The notes: generated by a model not told the origin, from the sequence alone. DNA of 64,000 nt from Heterohyrax brucei (GCA_028571685.1 CM053142.1:68535296-68599295); one strand, 5' to 3'. Shown: positions 23,201 to 35,900, numbered from the stretch's first letter. Made by a program: numbers and translations.

Positions 23201-24000
23201 CTCTTCTCCTCCCAGCTCCCGCCTGCTCCACCCCTGGGAAGCCCCTCCCGTCGGGCAGCGCTGCTTTATAAGCGGGTTCCCTTCCCGGGGGCGGCAGCGG
23301 CTGGTCGGTGGCAGCTCTGCTGGAGTGGGGGCGGCGATTGGAGGACTGAGCGACCGCGGACGGAGTGCGCCGGTCACCGCCCGCACCGCCCTTCCGCCCG
23401 CCCTCCGGACGGCCGCAGCCCTGCGGGTCTCCGCTCCAGACCCACCCCCGCCCCACCCCGCGCGCCTCTGCCGCCTCTTCCAGGGACCTAGCTTGCTGAG
23501 CGGCCGCCGCTGCCGCTGTCGCCGCCGCCGCCGCCACCGCGCCAGGTTCCGGCCGCGGCCACCCTCTGCCGTCCAGGGCCCCTCAGTCCCGGCCCCGGGA
23601 CCCCGGCTCCCCGCCAGTCCCGGCCCCGGCACCATGTCGGAGAAGAGCGTGGAGGCAGCGGCCGAGTTGAGCGCCAAGGTAGGGGCTGAGGCGGCGGCGG
23701 CGGCCGGGACCCCGCGCGGCCCCCCAGTTCGGGACGGCGCTCCTCCCCAGGTCCCCCCCTCGACAGTCCCGTGCGGCTTCAGCGCCCGGTTCCCCGCGGA
23801 CCCCACTCCGCCCTCCCCCCGCGCCCCAGGCTGGCGCTGCCTACCCAGCTCCGCGCGGTTCCCGCCAGCGCCCCCTAGCTTGCCTGCGCGCGGCGCCGCT
23901 GCTGCCGGCCTCGCCGCTCGGTTCCGCGCACGGCCCCACCGCGGTCCCCACCCCTCGCCCGCCTCTACCCAGTCCGGTCTCCCGTCGGAGCTCTCGGCTT
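23200..24000. promoter_or_regulatory. PTMS: PTMS CpG island and promoter
   Basis: CpG-dense sequence covering the core promoter, 5'UTR, exon 1 and start of intron 1. A TATA-like TTTATAAG at 23,265-23,272 suggests a start near 23,295, which would give a 5'UTR of about 340 nt. (GCC)n units lie just before the ATG. Confidence 0.75.
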
Positions 24001-27000
24001 CTCACTTGACCGTGCCCTTTTCCCCCTCATCCTCCCTCCCCGCGCCCGGTTTTCCCGTCTCTTCTTCCAGTCTGACCTCACCTTTCCTCCTGCTAAGTGG
24101 TTGGAGATTCTCAAGTGTAAACAGGACTCTCCCCGGAGGCTACTCCTCCCGGGCTCCTCCTCGCGGGTGGACTGTCTCTTCTCTCTCTGCCACTGCCCTT
24201 TTTTTTCTTTCCCACTTTGCTTCCATTTGCATCCTTCTTCTGCGCTGATCTAAAGCTTTATTTTTCTCCATTGCGCCTCCCCCCAAAGAAAAGAAAACCA
24301 CATACACACTTAAAGACTTGAATTTCTAAAAATGAGAAGGGAGGCGGGAAGAGCTTTCGAAAAAGCTGAGCTTGGGCATTGCATTGAGCTGTCCCTGTTC
24401 ACATTAGCTTCCCGCCTGGCCCCATCCCCTTGCCATTGCCTTTCTCCCAGCCTTCCTTTAATTTCCCTAGGGAACCTGCGGAGTGTTGCTTTGGGAAATA
24501 AATGCAGCCAGGGTTTGGAGGTTGGGAGCCTGACCTTGGTGGTGGTGATGGGGTGGGGTGGGGGCTGAGGAGCCCATAAGAGGCCTCCCAGAGGCCTGCG
24601 AAGTGAAAGGGGAGAGCCAATGGGATTAAAGGCAGTGGGAGAGGAAACACGTTCGAGATCTGACAAGGTGTGCCTGTGTAGCCCTTCAGTGGGCTGTATG
24701 GTGGCATGTGACTTCTCTGAGTAGGTGTCTTTGTATGTCTGAAATCCAGCGAGTGTGTGGGACTGCCTGTGTCAGTTACATGTGTGCATGTGGAGAGGTA
24801 GATGTTCTGGAGCCATGTTGTTGCTTTGTGAGTGTGGAGTGGCTCCCTTGTGCTCTTGTGTTGTCTGGATAGTGTGTCAGAATGCCCAAACCCCAGGCCA
24901 TGTGTCTCCCGATCGCGTGGGCACTCCTCTGTAGCTCCGTGCATGAATCGATGTCATTCTGTGTCAGTTTGTATGCCTGTGTTGAGTAAATGAGGCCAGA
25001 GAGCTTCTTAGCGCAAGACCTAGGGCCTAGGTCCACATATCCTCTTGGAAAAGGGATCATGGAAGGACAGTGACCAGAAGGGCAGGAGGGGAGAGGGCCT
25101 GGCCCCTTGGACTTTGGTCTTGGTGTTCTCCCTCCCTCCCTTGCACTCTCCCTCTCTCCATCAGCCCACATGGGAAATTTAGGCCATGGCCGTAGAGACT
25201 GGGGACTATGGCCTCAGAGAGGTGCTGACTAGCCCGTGGGTCTCCTGGCCCAAGTTGTAGGGAAAAGCCCACCAAGTAGTAGAAATGACATACCAACTAT
25301 GTGGCAAAGAATTGAGGACAGCCAAGTAGGATGAAGAAGAAACCCAGCTGGAGTAAGAGGGATGAAGCGTTCTGTACTCCCCCTAAAAAGGGAAAAGGAA
25401 TCCAGTGTTGCTCCCTAAGACCAGCCATTCTGTTCCAATACCTCTTCTGTTCCCAGTACTGTTCCAGAAAGGACACACCCTCCCAGGGTGATCTACTCAT
25501 GCTGAAAACTTCATCACATGGAATCATATACAGAGAGTTACACAGAAAAACCAGATCAGATCACATAGGGACACCCACAGTATCACTCAGTGTCTGCCAA
25601 GGGGTGGATTAAAGAGACAACTGGAAAATGAATTAATTGGAAGGCAAGTGCAGTGTCCAAAGGAGATTCACAGGAGCATCTTCCTCAGCCACATCAGACT
25701 AGGGCATCAAGGGTGTACCTGCTGGGATCTTAGGGAGAAGAAGAGGGGGAAGTGTGGTAGGAGGATACGCTGTGGACAGGACTGTGCCTCGGCTAGATTC
25801 TCATCCCACCCCAAACACAAATCTTGTTTTGTCTCCATCTACCATGCCCAGATACTCTTCTCTCCATGTTTATTTTATCCTCTTTTATCTGCTTTTGCAC
25901 TGGCTTTTTCTACCTTGTCCAACACACATATTATAGGAGGTAGGGAGAGGAGGAAACTACTTGACCTGTGTACACTGTTTTGGGGTGGTGATGGAGAAAA
26001 GTGCATGTGGGGTGCCGGGAGTCATGCTGGGATGCTCTCTCTTCTGTAGTGTTTGGCCAAGTAGGAGCATGAGGATTAGGGAGACACAGAAACAAAGGCA
26101 TGACAAGCTGGAGAGGGGAAGCTGGGAGAGATGCCCAGGAGAGAGAGTACTCAGGAAAAGGCCCCAGAGGTAGACAAAAGGCAGAGCAGGGCGGCCAGTG
26201 GGAGGGGGCAGGCAAAGGAGGTGGAAGGACATGGAGAGGGGGTGGGGCATTGAGGGCTGCAGGCAGATGGAGAGGATTTGCTTTGCTGAACTGAACTCTT
26301 TAGCCTGTGAGGTTTGGAAGAACTTGGGGGGTAGGGATCAGTTACCTTGGTGCCTGCTCTGCTCTGCTTCAACTGCTTTACTTTCCCCACTGAGTCTGGA
26401 TGGAGGTCAGAGATTTCAGCCCCTTTATTGGCCCTAGTATAAGGACTCTGGGGACCTGTGTTCAGTCCCTAAACTGTGGCCACCATCTCCATTACACATT
26501 CCTCCACCCTCACTGCAGAGAGAGAAAACAGGGCCAGAGGGACTTGAGAGCTGCAGATCATTTGTGGCGGGACAAAGGTGACCTCTTTCTCCTTGTAGGA
26601 CCTGAAGGAAAAGAAAGAGAAGGTAGAGGAGAAAGCAAGCCGGAAAGAGCGGAAGAAAGAAGTAGTGGAGGTGCGTAGGGTCAGGTGGGAGGTGGTGACC
26701 ATTCCTACCCTGCCATCCACCCTCCCAGTTATCTCCTACTTCCTACAGTTACCTCCTGGATGCTGGGTTCTACCTTTTATTTTCTGGCCCCTCCCACCCT
26801 GATTGTCCACCCTGAGGTACCTGCCAAGTCCTTTTATCACCCATTGGCCCATTGCGTGGCCCTGGCGGTGGCAGGTTGGAGGCACAGAGCCAACCTGACA
26901 CTGGTTCCTTTCCTGGTTTCCACAGGAAGAGGAAAACGGAGCTGAGGAAGAAGAAGAAGAAACTGCTGAGGATGGAGAAGAGGAGGATGAAGGAGAAGAA

Positions 27001-27446
27001 GAAGGTGGGGAGGGGCAGGGGAGGTTGGGCTGGGTGAAATGGGGCTGAAAGCAGCAGAGTCAGGGTGGGTTTGAGACCTGAAGCAGAGCTGAGGGTGACC
27101 TCAGAGGGTTATCTGCCAGAGCTTCTGTCCTTCCCCAATGACCCATTTCTGGCTCCTCAGATGAGGAAGAAGAAGAAGAGGATGACGAAGGGCCTGCGCT
27201 GAAGAGAGCTGCTGAAGAGGAGGTTTGGGCTGGGTTGTGGGACCTGAGGGGCTGTCAGAGACGCAGCAGGGCCTGGGACCCCTTTAGATTTGGACCCAGA
27301 CCCTGTGGTGGACCCAGCGGGGGCTGGAGCAGGGCTCCGGCAGGGGGAGGTCCCCTCTCCCATCTTACAGCTGCCCCAATTCTTTCCCTCTACAGGATGA
27401 AGCAGATCCCAAGCGGCAGAAGACAGAAAATGGGGCGTCAGCGTGA
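23634..27446 (+). CDS. PTMS: Parathymosin, 5 coding exons
   Basis: Parathymosin is a small, very acidic, intrinsically disordered nuclear protein of the prothymosin family. It binds linker histone H1 and affects chromatin compaction, and it is widely expressed. Exons are 23,634-23,678, 26,599-26,670, 26,926-27,004, 27,161-27,222 and 27,396-27,446, all with GT-AG introns. They total 309 nt, 102 aa plus stop, the family's exact usual length. The protein runs MSEKSVEAAAELSAK, then the Lys/Glu-rich DLKEKKEKVEEKASRKERKK (about 16-35), then a Glu/Asp tract (about 40-74). It ends in a basic bipartite-type signal (LKR about 78-80 and PKRQK about 91-95) and finishes TENGASA. No lesion. The start is fixed by the accATGT context and the family N-terminus. 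Intron 1 (23,679-26,598) holds most of the gene length. Confidence 0.98.
23679..26598 (+). other. PTMS: PTMS intron 1
   Basis: A 2.9-kb intron with a CpG-rich start and a GT-rich stretch at about 24,660-25,000. No interspersed repeat or nested gene was recognised, which is unusual for this repeat-rich window and fits regulatory conservation. Confidence 0.6.
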
Positions 27447-27930
27447 GCCCCCCTGCCAATGGGCTGGGGGTTGGAGGCCCCTAGGGGCCTGGAGGTGGGA
27501 GTGGGAATGGACAAGTACAGCCACTCTTCACCTGGCTTCCTGCTGTGGGCCCCGCACCAGAGCTGCCACCCTCTTCCTCCTTGGTAGCCTTCTCATTTCT
27601 GCCTCCAAACACTGCCCCATCCGTCCTCACTGCCATTGTTTCACCTCCTGACCTGCGCCATCTGAGCTCCCCAGCTGGTCCCCAACCCCTCTTCTCAGTC
27701 TCCTTGATCTCTTCCTCCTCCCTGCAGCCAATTCTGCCCTCCTCTGGTAGCCTTTCCTTCCCAGTCTCTGCATCTCCCCTCATTTTCTGCCCCTTCCCTA
27801 TCCTGCCTGATCTCTAGATCTCCCTCAGATTCCCTCCTCTCAGACAGCCGGGGTTGGGGCCAAGCCCCACAGCTGCCCCTCTCCTCTCCCTTTTTGTATA
27901 ATTTAATAAAGAAATGGTCGCGCTTCTGTT
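27447..27930 (+). other. PTMS: PTMS 3'UTR
   Basis: Pyrimidine-rich sequence from the stop codon to just past the AATAAA at 27,905-27,910. The cleavage site is estimated, not seen. Confidence 0.8.
27905..27910 (+). terminator. PTMS: PTMS polyadenylation signal
   Basis: AATAAA preceded by 'tttttgtataattt' and followed by 'gaaatggtcgcgcttctgtttttaacctgt', a T/GT-rich downstream element. Confidence 0.85.
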
Positions 27931-28680
27931 TTTAACCTGTCTCCTACTTTCCAGGGGCCCACTCAGTGCAATGAGGGGGGAAGATGGCTGACCACACATC
28001 CTGTTAGGACTCTTTCCATTTGTAAAAAAAATAGCATACTCTTAGACCCAGGACTTCCAAAGACAGGATCAGCACTGTAGAAGTGGACAGGGAGCACAGC
28101 TGCTTTTGAGAGCTGGCTTATGCTTTGGTTTTGTGGGGACACTCCTCCCCAGCAGAGCCCAGTTCCCTAACCCACACAAGGCCTAGACACTGCTGAGCCC
28201 AGTGGAAAGCTGCAACACTGGTGTGCTGAAACAGGCACATAGAAACAGCCCCAGGAACAGGAAGTCTCATTCCTGAAATGGCAGAGGGCTATAGGTCTGG
28301 GTGTCAGCCCCCTGGGATCCCAGAAGGAGAACTGGGGCATCAGAGGTGACTGTGATGGTCCTAAGGAAGTGGGTTGCTCTGGTCAAGAACTCCAGGGCCT
28401 CTGGTTCCCAAGCCTCTGGCTGCTGCCTTGTCCCAGCACTGTCACTGCCTTCTAGTTCTCCCACCTGTGCCAAACCAGGAGTTCCCCTCAGACTGTCAGC
28501 CTTCATTCCCTGGTTCCTCTGCTTGTTGTGACAGTCTTGGTGTCAGAAGGTTTCTGCATTTCTCCTCCCTAAAGCCCTTGCCCTCTGGGTCAGAACCTTT
28601 GGATGGGGCAAGCTGCTGAGTTCTAGGGTCTGAGCTGGAGGGTGTGCAGGAGAGGACTCACTGACAAGACTTCTGCCCAG
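27931..28680. other. PTMS-LAG3 intergenic, nothing recognised
   Basis: Unique-looking sequence without supportable exons. Confidence 0.4.
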
Positions 28681-28683
28681 ATC

Positions 28684-28842
28684 AAAAAACCAAACCTTTT
28701 ACCTCAGTGGACTCTGACTCACATCTGACCCTGGACCCTGTAGAGGAGAACTGCCCCATAAGGCTTCCCAGGGGCACTTGGTGGATTCAAACTGCCGACC
28801 TTTTGGTAGCAGTTAACTACTATGCCACCAGGGTTTCCCCAA
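28684..28842 (-). repeat. AfroSINE
   Basis: Complete antisense copy, from 'aaaaaaccaaacc' to 'actactatgccaccagggtttccc'. Confidence 0.9.
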
Positions 28843-28934
28843 ATGAAAAGACACCCACATCTCACCCAGGGTCGGGACTATACAAACACAGTTTTTGTCT
28901 TCACTTTAGCTATCTGATCTTAGCAAATAATTAA

Positions 28935-29045
28935 TTCTGAGCCTCAGTTGCCTCAGCTGTATAGCTGAGAGTAAAGAGGTACCATCAGTTACTTTAAAGT
29001 GTCCGGTATGGTACCTAGCACATACAGAAGGCTCAGTATAATCTA
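28935..29045 (+). repeat. MIR SINE
   Basis: 'tgagcctcagttgcctcagctgtatagc', then 'ggtacctagcacatacagaaggctcagta'; diverged MIR 3' half. Confidence 0.55.
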
Positions 29046-29092
29046 GCTATTATTTTCACTAGACTTGGTGCCCTTCCGCAGGCCGAACATGT

Positions 29093-29140
29093 TTTCCAAA
29101 CCAAATTCAGTGCCATCGAGTTAATTCTGACTCGTGGACT
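29093..29140 (-). repeat. AfroSINE fragment
   Basis: Only the tail, 'ccaaattcagtgccatcgagttaattctgactcgtgg', remains. Confidence 0.65.
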
Positions 29141-29454
29141 ATGTTTTAGGATGCAGTCAAGTTTGTGGTCTGCATTAGCCCCAGGGGTGATTTGTAAGGG
29201 TGAATGGGAAGGCAGAGTTGCATTTATAAGCAAACTTGGGGGTTGTTAAAGGTAAGAGGGAGAAGACGACCAAGGAGACGACTTGCCGAGGAGAAAACGT
29301 GAATGTTGGGCTGAGGAGGCAGTTTAAAGATGGGCAAATGGGTTGTTGGGGCAGAATAGTTCGGGACAGGGCAAAAAGTTCTTGGGAAAGGGAACAGTCA
29401 GAAGGGTGGGGGAGGGGCGGGGAGAGGCAAGGAGGGGGTGGCGGGAAGACCCAG

Positions 29455-29555
29455 GACAGAGGAAGTAAACAAGGGGAGAGCCGCCACAACGGTGGAGGGT
29501 GATGCTGCTGGGAATCAACCCCCTCATACTTTCCACTGCGAAGCGAAACCGTAAA
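29455..29555. promoter_or_regulatory. LAG3: Candidate LAG3 upstream regulatory cluster
   Basis: Within 100 bp there are an ETS-type AGGAAGT overlapping a forkhead GTAAACA (29,465-29,471), a RUNX/MYB-like CCACAACGG near 29,484, and an IRF-type AAGCGAAA (29,541-29,548). The cluster is about 0.4-0.5 kb upstream of the LAG3 start codon. All are short motifs; the functional claim is inference. Confidence 0.4.
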
Positions 29556-29962
29556 CTCTGAGGTGCTTGTTGGGGGGAGGGTGGGGGCAACGGGGAGGGG
29601 AAGTGGGGAAGGTGGAGGGATGGCAGGACAGGGGCAAGGGCCCTGGGAGCAGCACACCGGCATCCCGGCTCGCGGAGCCGGCTCCTCTCCACTCTGCTCT
29701 CTGCGGCTGCCCTGGCCCATTCCCTGGGGCATCCCCCTGACCCGTGCCCCACCCTCAGGCTGCCTTATTTCACCAGTTTTCCTCTGGATTCCGGGTTCTG
29801 ATTGTTAGTTGCTCCCCTCTCTCTCCAGGCTCCCTCATCCCTCTTCCTCTAAATTCTCATCCTTTACCTCCCTCTTTATAGAGTCCCTCTTTTGTTCCTC
29901 CCCCAACCCTTTTTTGAACTCCTCCCTGTGGAGGACTTGGCCTGGTCCAGGCCATAGGGGAG

Positions 29963-32900
29963 ATGTGGGAAGCACAGTTCCTGGTCTTGCTGCTTCTTCA
30001 ACTGCTGTGGGTGGCTCCAGGTAAGGTGGTGATGGTGGGAGGGTCGGTCTCCAGGCCCAGGTAAAGGACCAGCAGGGTTCTCTGTAAGACCCACAGATCC
30101 GGAGCTCCTTAGCTCTGGTGCTGAATTCTTCCAAGGTCTACCTTGAGGCAGCCTCTCCGCTGTTTCCCCTTGGGCGGAGGAGGGGCAGAAACCAAGCTTT
30201 TCCTAGACCTTTTTTCTTTATAGGGTCTCCATGAGTCAGAATCGACTCGACTGCACTGGGTTTGGTTTTTTGGGTTTTTTATCTAGGGGAACGGCTGGGC
30301 TCTTTCCCTACCCCTAAGACTCTTGGCTCATGGCCCCTCCCCTTGGCCTCTGTTTTCCTCCCCAGTGGAGGCTTCAGGACCTGAGGCAAGCGTCCCGGTG
30401 GTGTGGGCTCAGGAGGGTGCTCCTGTCCGACTTCCGTGTGTCCCCCAAGTCCCCCTCAGCCTTTTGCGAAATGCAGCACTCACTTGGCAGCATCAACCAG
30501 ACAGGTATGCACCCGAAACTCGGCAACAAACTCCTAAACCTAATCCTAATGGTAGCCAGACTTACAACCCGACATTCACCCCTTCTCATGTCCCCTCAAG
30601 ACATGCCACCCAACCCTCCGTCCCCCCTCCTTAGCTCCCAGTGCCCCCGAAGCTAGAGTCTGCCTCACCTGCCGTCACACACCTCTCCCCCCCTTCCTCC
30701 GAAGACAGCTTCCCTCACACCTGCATCCGACAGCAAGCCTGCCTGTCCTATACTGGGTGGTGCTGCCCGGCACGGGGGAAGAGAAGAAGAGGGGAGCAGA
30801 GATGGGCCGGGGTCAAAGGACCTCCTTTTAGGAGAGGCTTCCATGTCCTCAAAGGGAGACCGATCTGCTCCGCTCTGGGGGCTGCTTCCCCCTCGACTTT
30901 CTCAATGTCATCTCTCTCCCACCCAGCGGTCCGCCCAGCGACCTTCTAACCCCTGGTCTGTGCCCCGGGGCACCCTCCCGTCCCAGGCCCGGGCCCTGGC
31001 GCTACACGGTGCTGAGCGTGGCCCCGGGCGGCCTGCGCAGCGGGAGGCAGCCCCTGCAGCCCCGGGTGCAGGTGTCGGAGCGCCATCTCCAACGCGGGGA
31101 CTTCTCGTTGTGGTTGCGCCCAGCCCGGCGCACCGACGCCGGCGAGTACAGCGCCACCGTGCGCTTCAGGAACCGCGCCCTGGTCTGCCGCCTCTGTCTG
31201 CGCGTCGGCCAGGCCTCGAGTAGGTGGGGGCGCGACGAGGGGCTAGGGGCTGGGAAGCGGGCTTCTCGTTCCCCGCCGCCTGGAAGATGGAAGGGCTCGG
31301 GGAGGCTGTGCCTCAGAGTACGCGCTCTTAGACTGCTAGAGTGCCACCCCAGAGGTGTAGAGAAAGGAGGGGTGGAGAGTCAGGTCTCGGAGTGGAAGGT
31401 GCCACCGGAGAGACAAGTGTATGGGGGGTGGCCCAGTGGAGAGATTGTATCACTCCTCCAACTCCCCTTCCCCCACCCACTGCGAGGGTGCCAGAGTGCC
31501 TTTGGTCTTCGGTGGGGTTGGGGCATACCAAGGACTCCCCTTCTCCTAGAGGCTGGGGTGTGTGGAAAGATCACTGGGCTAAAGTGATTCATTTCAGACA
31601 TCTGTAGCTCCGGGGGTGGGCTTACTGGGGATCCTCTGAAACCGAAGGGTAGAAGACCCCAAGTGAACTCTGGTAGGGGCGGGAGAAAGTGGGCATCCAT
31701 TTTAAGCACCTCCAGACCCTGGGCTGGGGCAGAGGAGAGGACAAAGAAATCTTAAGCCTGACCCCTGTTTCTAGGAGCTTCCAGGTTAGTTGGCTCACTG
31801 AGTTGGGGAGATGATTTGGGATGGGGCTAACCCAGCCTTCTTTACTCTGCACAGTGACTGCCAGCTCGCCAGGACCTTTCAGGATCTCTGAGTCAGTCAT
31901 TTTGAACTGCTCTTTCAGCCGCCCCGACTTCCCAGCTTCTGTGCACTGGTTCCGGGGCTCAGCTGGGAACACTGTCCAGAAGTCCCCCCAGCACCACTTG
32001 AGTGGAAGCTTCCTCTTCCTGCCTCAAGTCAGCCCCTCTGACTCTGGGCCCTGGGGCTGCAATCTCACCTACAGAGATGGCTTCATTGTCTCCATCACAC
32101 GCAACCTCACTGTTCTGGGTAACTCCTCCAGTTTGCCTTCATACTTGAGCACAACCCTTTTCTGCCCCCTGTCACCTCCTCTAACTTGTTGGTCCCCAAA
32201 GCAAGTCCTTAGCAGCTCCTGCCACCTGTTATTGCTCCGGCTCTGGTGTCTGACTCCTTTCTCATGTGGCAGTCATTCAGCTACCTTCTCCCTTGGCTGT
32301 CCAGCCTCACTTGCCAACCCTTGGTCTCCTGTGGGCCCAGCCTGTGTCCTGGGTTTCTGAGCACGGTCAACTCATCCACCTTATTCTGCTTCCCTCTTCT
32401 GCCTCCCTTCCCTGGATATCCAGCATTCCAGCCCTTCTATACCTTTCCCTGTCTACTTTAGCTTTTGGTTCCTTTTTCTTTACAGGTCTGGAACCCGCAG
32501 CCCCATTGACAGTATATGCTGGAGCAGATTCCAGGGTGGAGCTGCCCTGCCACCTGCCTCTTGCTGTGGGGACCCAGTCTTTCTGCACTGCCACATGGGC
32601 CCAGCCAGGGGGAGGCCCTGACCTCCAGGTGACTGGAGACAATGGCAATTTTAGTCTTTGGCTAGAGGCTGTGAACCAGGCCCAGGCTGGTACCTACACC
32701 TGCCGTGTCCACCTACAGGGACAGAAGCTCAGTGCCACTGTCACTTTGGCAGTCATCACAGGTCAGCCCCAGGTCGGGAAGGGGCAACCTGCATTCCATG
32801 GAGTTAGGACAGGGAGGGAGGGCTGGTGGGGTGAAGACTGGGCAGACCTATAGCCATTATGCCAGGTACTGGGCACAAGTTCCAGAGGCTGTCTGAGGTG

Positions 32901-35900
32901 GCCTCCTCTTTTCTCACCCCCTTTGTAAAGAACTGAAACTGAAAATCTCCCCTTGAGTCACAAGATAAGTGTTCCATTGTTCTCTAAGGGACTCCCCTGC
33001 TCTGAATGGGTGGGAGCAGTTGGAAGAAGAGAAGGCAGAAGTTTGAGTGTTTCAAAAGTGGTGAAATGTATTTCTATAATCCTTGTCCACTCTAGGGACA
33101 GGGCCTTCAGTTAAAGTTGCAGAACACTGCTTGAATTTGGGAGGAGCTAATAAATCAGTCCCTTGGTTAGCAAATATTTACTGAGCAAAGGGCTTCCAAG
33201 ACAGTATAAAACAAACACAGAAAAAAAAAAAAACACTTTCAAAGTATGTGATGATTGATTGGTAACTATTAGCCATGACAGCTTGGCTATGTCTGCAGTC
33301 CTCACCTAGGCCACTAAGTAGTAGTACCATATCAACAAGAACAAACAGCCTGTTGCTGTCAAGTCTGTTCTGACTCAGCCACCCTATAGGCTAGGGTAGA
33401 ACTGCCCCATAGAGCTTACAAGGCTATCATCATTATGGAAGCAGAGAGCCACATCTCTCTCCCAGGAAGCAGCTAGAGAGGGTTCAACCACTGACATTTT
33501 GGTTAGGGGTTGAGCACTTTAACCACTGTATGCTTCATAATGTTATCAATTGAATGAATTAATGAATTAGCTAACAAATGATGCGTCTCCTAATGATCAA
33601 CATTGCATCTCGTCCTGTTTCCTTGCTGTGTCTACCTAGATACAGTACCGTACTGCAGCCCCGTGCTGGCCCGACTTTTCCTCGCACCCAGTGCTCTTAC
33701 TGACTTACGCCTTTCTGTCAGTAGCACTGCTTGAAACCTGGCCTTCTCCCTTCTTTCCCTACATGCAGTCAGTCACCAAAGTTTACTGATTCTTTCTGTT
33801 TAGTGTTTTTCTTCTTGAGGGCCAGCTGCTTCATGAAATTTTTCCATGGTGTCTCTACAACATTTTGATGAGAGAGGTCTTAACTACCTCGGTTTCAGAG
33901 AGGGAATTTTCCCAAAGGGACAAAGCTCACAAGTTCTAGATTTGGAGTCTAAGCTCAGGTGTTTGATCATCAACTCTTCATCCTCCTGGACACCATGACC
34001 AGATCAAGGCCCTTCACCTTTTGTCTCTTACCTGTTCTGTAAGAGCCTTGGGTGGCAGCTAGTTGGCACTTGGCTGCTAACCTAAAGCTTGAAGGTTCAA
34101 CTCCTGAGGGGTGCCACAGAGGAAAGGCCTGGTGATCTGCTTCCAAAAGGTCACAACTTTCCAAACTCTGTGAAGCAGTTCTACTCTGTAATACATGGGA
34201 TTGCCATAAGTCAGAACTCACCTGATAGCAGTGGATTTGGGTTTGGGTTTTGGTTTTTACCCACTCTAGGAAAGCCTGTGGGCAGTGCAAGCAGTTAGGT
34301 GCTTGACTCTGAACCGAAAGGCTGGCAGTCTGAAATCACCTAGGGGTGCCTTGAAAGAAAGGCCTGGCAATTTGCTTCTGAAAGGTCATGGCCTTGAAAA
34401 CCCCCTGGAGCACATTTCTGCTTTGACACACATGGGGTCACCGTGAGCCAGATCAATCCCACAGCAGCTGGTTGGTTTTGGTTTTACCTCTCTCTTGCTA
34501 TATAGCTCTGAGAAGGCTTCTCTAGATCATTTTGGCCATATCACTGTTACCCACAGATTCTGAAGGGCAGAGAGAGAACATTCAGGGGCACATCAAGGCA
34601 GGAACAGTCACATGAGCCATGTCATGAAATAGGAAAGGAATATATTGGGGGATAGCTGACCTGCCTGATGTTAAGGTTCTCAGCTGAATAGAAAGTAATG
34701 TAAAAGAATCGGGGCTGTAACATGTGGTCCTTCAGGGCCGGTTTGAGTTTGAGCAATGTCTCGAAGGCAGTAGGGGGTCTGGAAAGTTTTTGAGCAGGGG
34801 AGTGATCTGACCAAAGTGTTTTCTTGACAAGATTAATTTAGTTGTGACCCTTGAATTTTTTTCCCCCAACTTCACTCAGTCAGAACCCAGGTGAGGGCAG
34901 GGTGACTGGGAAGTATACCTGTTGTATCAGGTAAGGGGGTCAGACCTCAAGAGATCTTTTCTCTCTAATTATTTTAGTGACTCCCAAATCCTTTGGGTTA
35001 CCTGGCTCCCCGGGGAAGCTGCTGTGTGAAGTGACTCCAGCATCTGGACAAGAGCGCTTCGTATGGACCCCCCTGGGCAGCCAGTCAGGGAGGAGCTCCC
35101 CAGGGCCCTGGCTGGAGATACAGGAGGCCAGGCTCCTCTCCCACACCTGGCAGTGCCAGTTGTACCAGGGCAAGAGACTACTTGGATCAGTGTTATACAC
35201 CACAGAGCGGTCTGGCCCAGGTCTGAGATCCCAAAACACCACAGTCCCAACGCAAGACCAATCTTCCTCACTGTCACAGCCCCTATCCCCACTCTTTTCT
35301 TTTGGGTCTAGGCCTGATCTACTGCTATCACTAAGCAGCTAAATGACCCTGGGAAAGTCCCTTAATCTCTCTAGGTCTCATTGTCCACATCTTTGAAACA
35401 CGAGGGGGTGGCAAGCCCTGACTCTGTGTCTAATCTTGTTCTTATAGGTGCCCAGCGCTTTGGGGGAACTCACGATGCCATCAAAACTGGCTATGTCCCT
35501 CTTGTTCTCATCCTCGGTCTCCTCTTACTGCTCTTCTTTATGACTGGGGCCTTTGGCTTTCACCTTTGGAGAAGACGGGTAAGGTGGGCCCTCACCCCAC
35601 ACTGCTTTTTGTCTCCCCAGTCCTAAGAGTGTAGTTTGGCACCCTTCCTTAGAAAAAAATGCTCATGGTGGATCCCTGAATTGGCCTTTGCTCTCCAGGG
35701 ATCCCTTACCTGGGGTGGCATAAAAGGGCTGAGAGAAGGCCTGGGACCCATCGGAAGGGCAGGGTGGCCAGGAAAGGAGCATAGACGCGCTCAGCAGCCT
35801 TCCCATTTCCTTTCTCTTCATCCTTATCCCACCTGCCCTCTCCCTCTTGATCTCTTCCCACAGTGGAGAGCAAGAAGATTCTCTGCCTTAGAGAATGGGA

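Larger units (their letters stand above)
32762..34977 (+). other. LAG3: LAG3 intron 5 enlarged by repeats
   Basis: A 2.2-kb intron holding three AfroSINEs (one antisense, two sense in near-tandem) and a MIR. The splice sites are ACAG|GTCAGC and attattttag|TGACTCC. Confidence 0.85.

Noticed and set aside
23016-24248. 410-codon open frame over the PTMS promoter and exon 1
   Set aside because: It begins at a TTG, runs through GC-rich sequence poor in stops, and reads through the exon 1 donor into intron 1. Only its central 15 codons are PTMS. Composition explains the rest.
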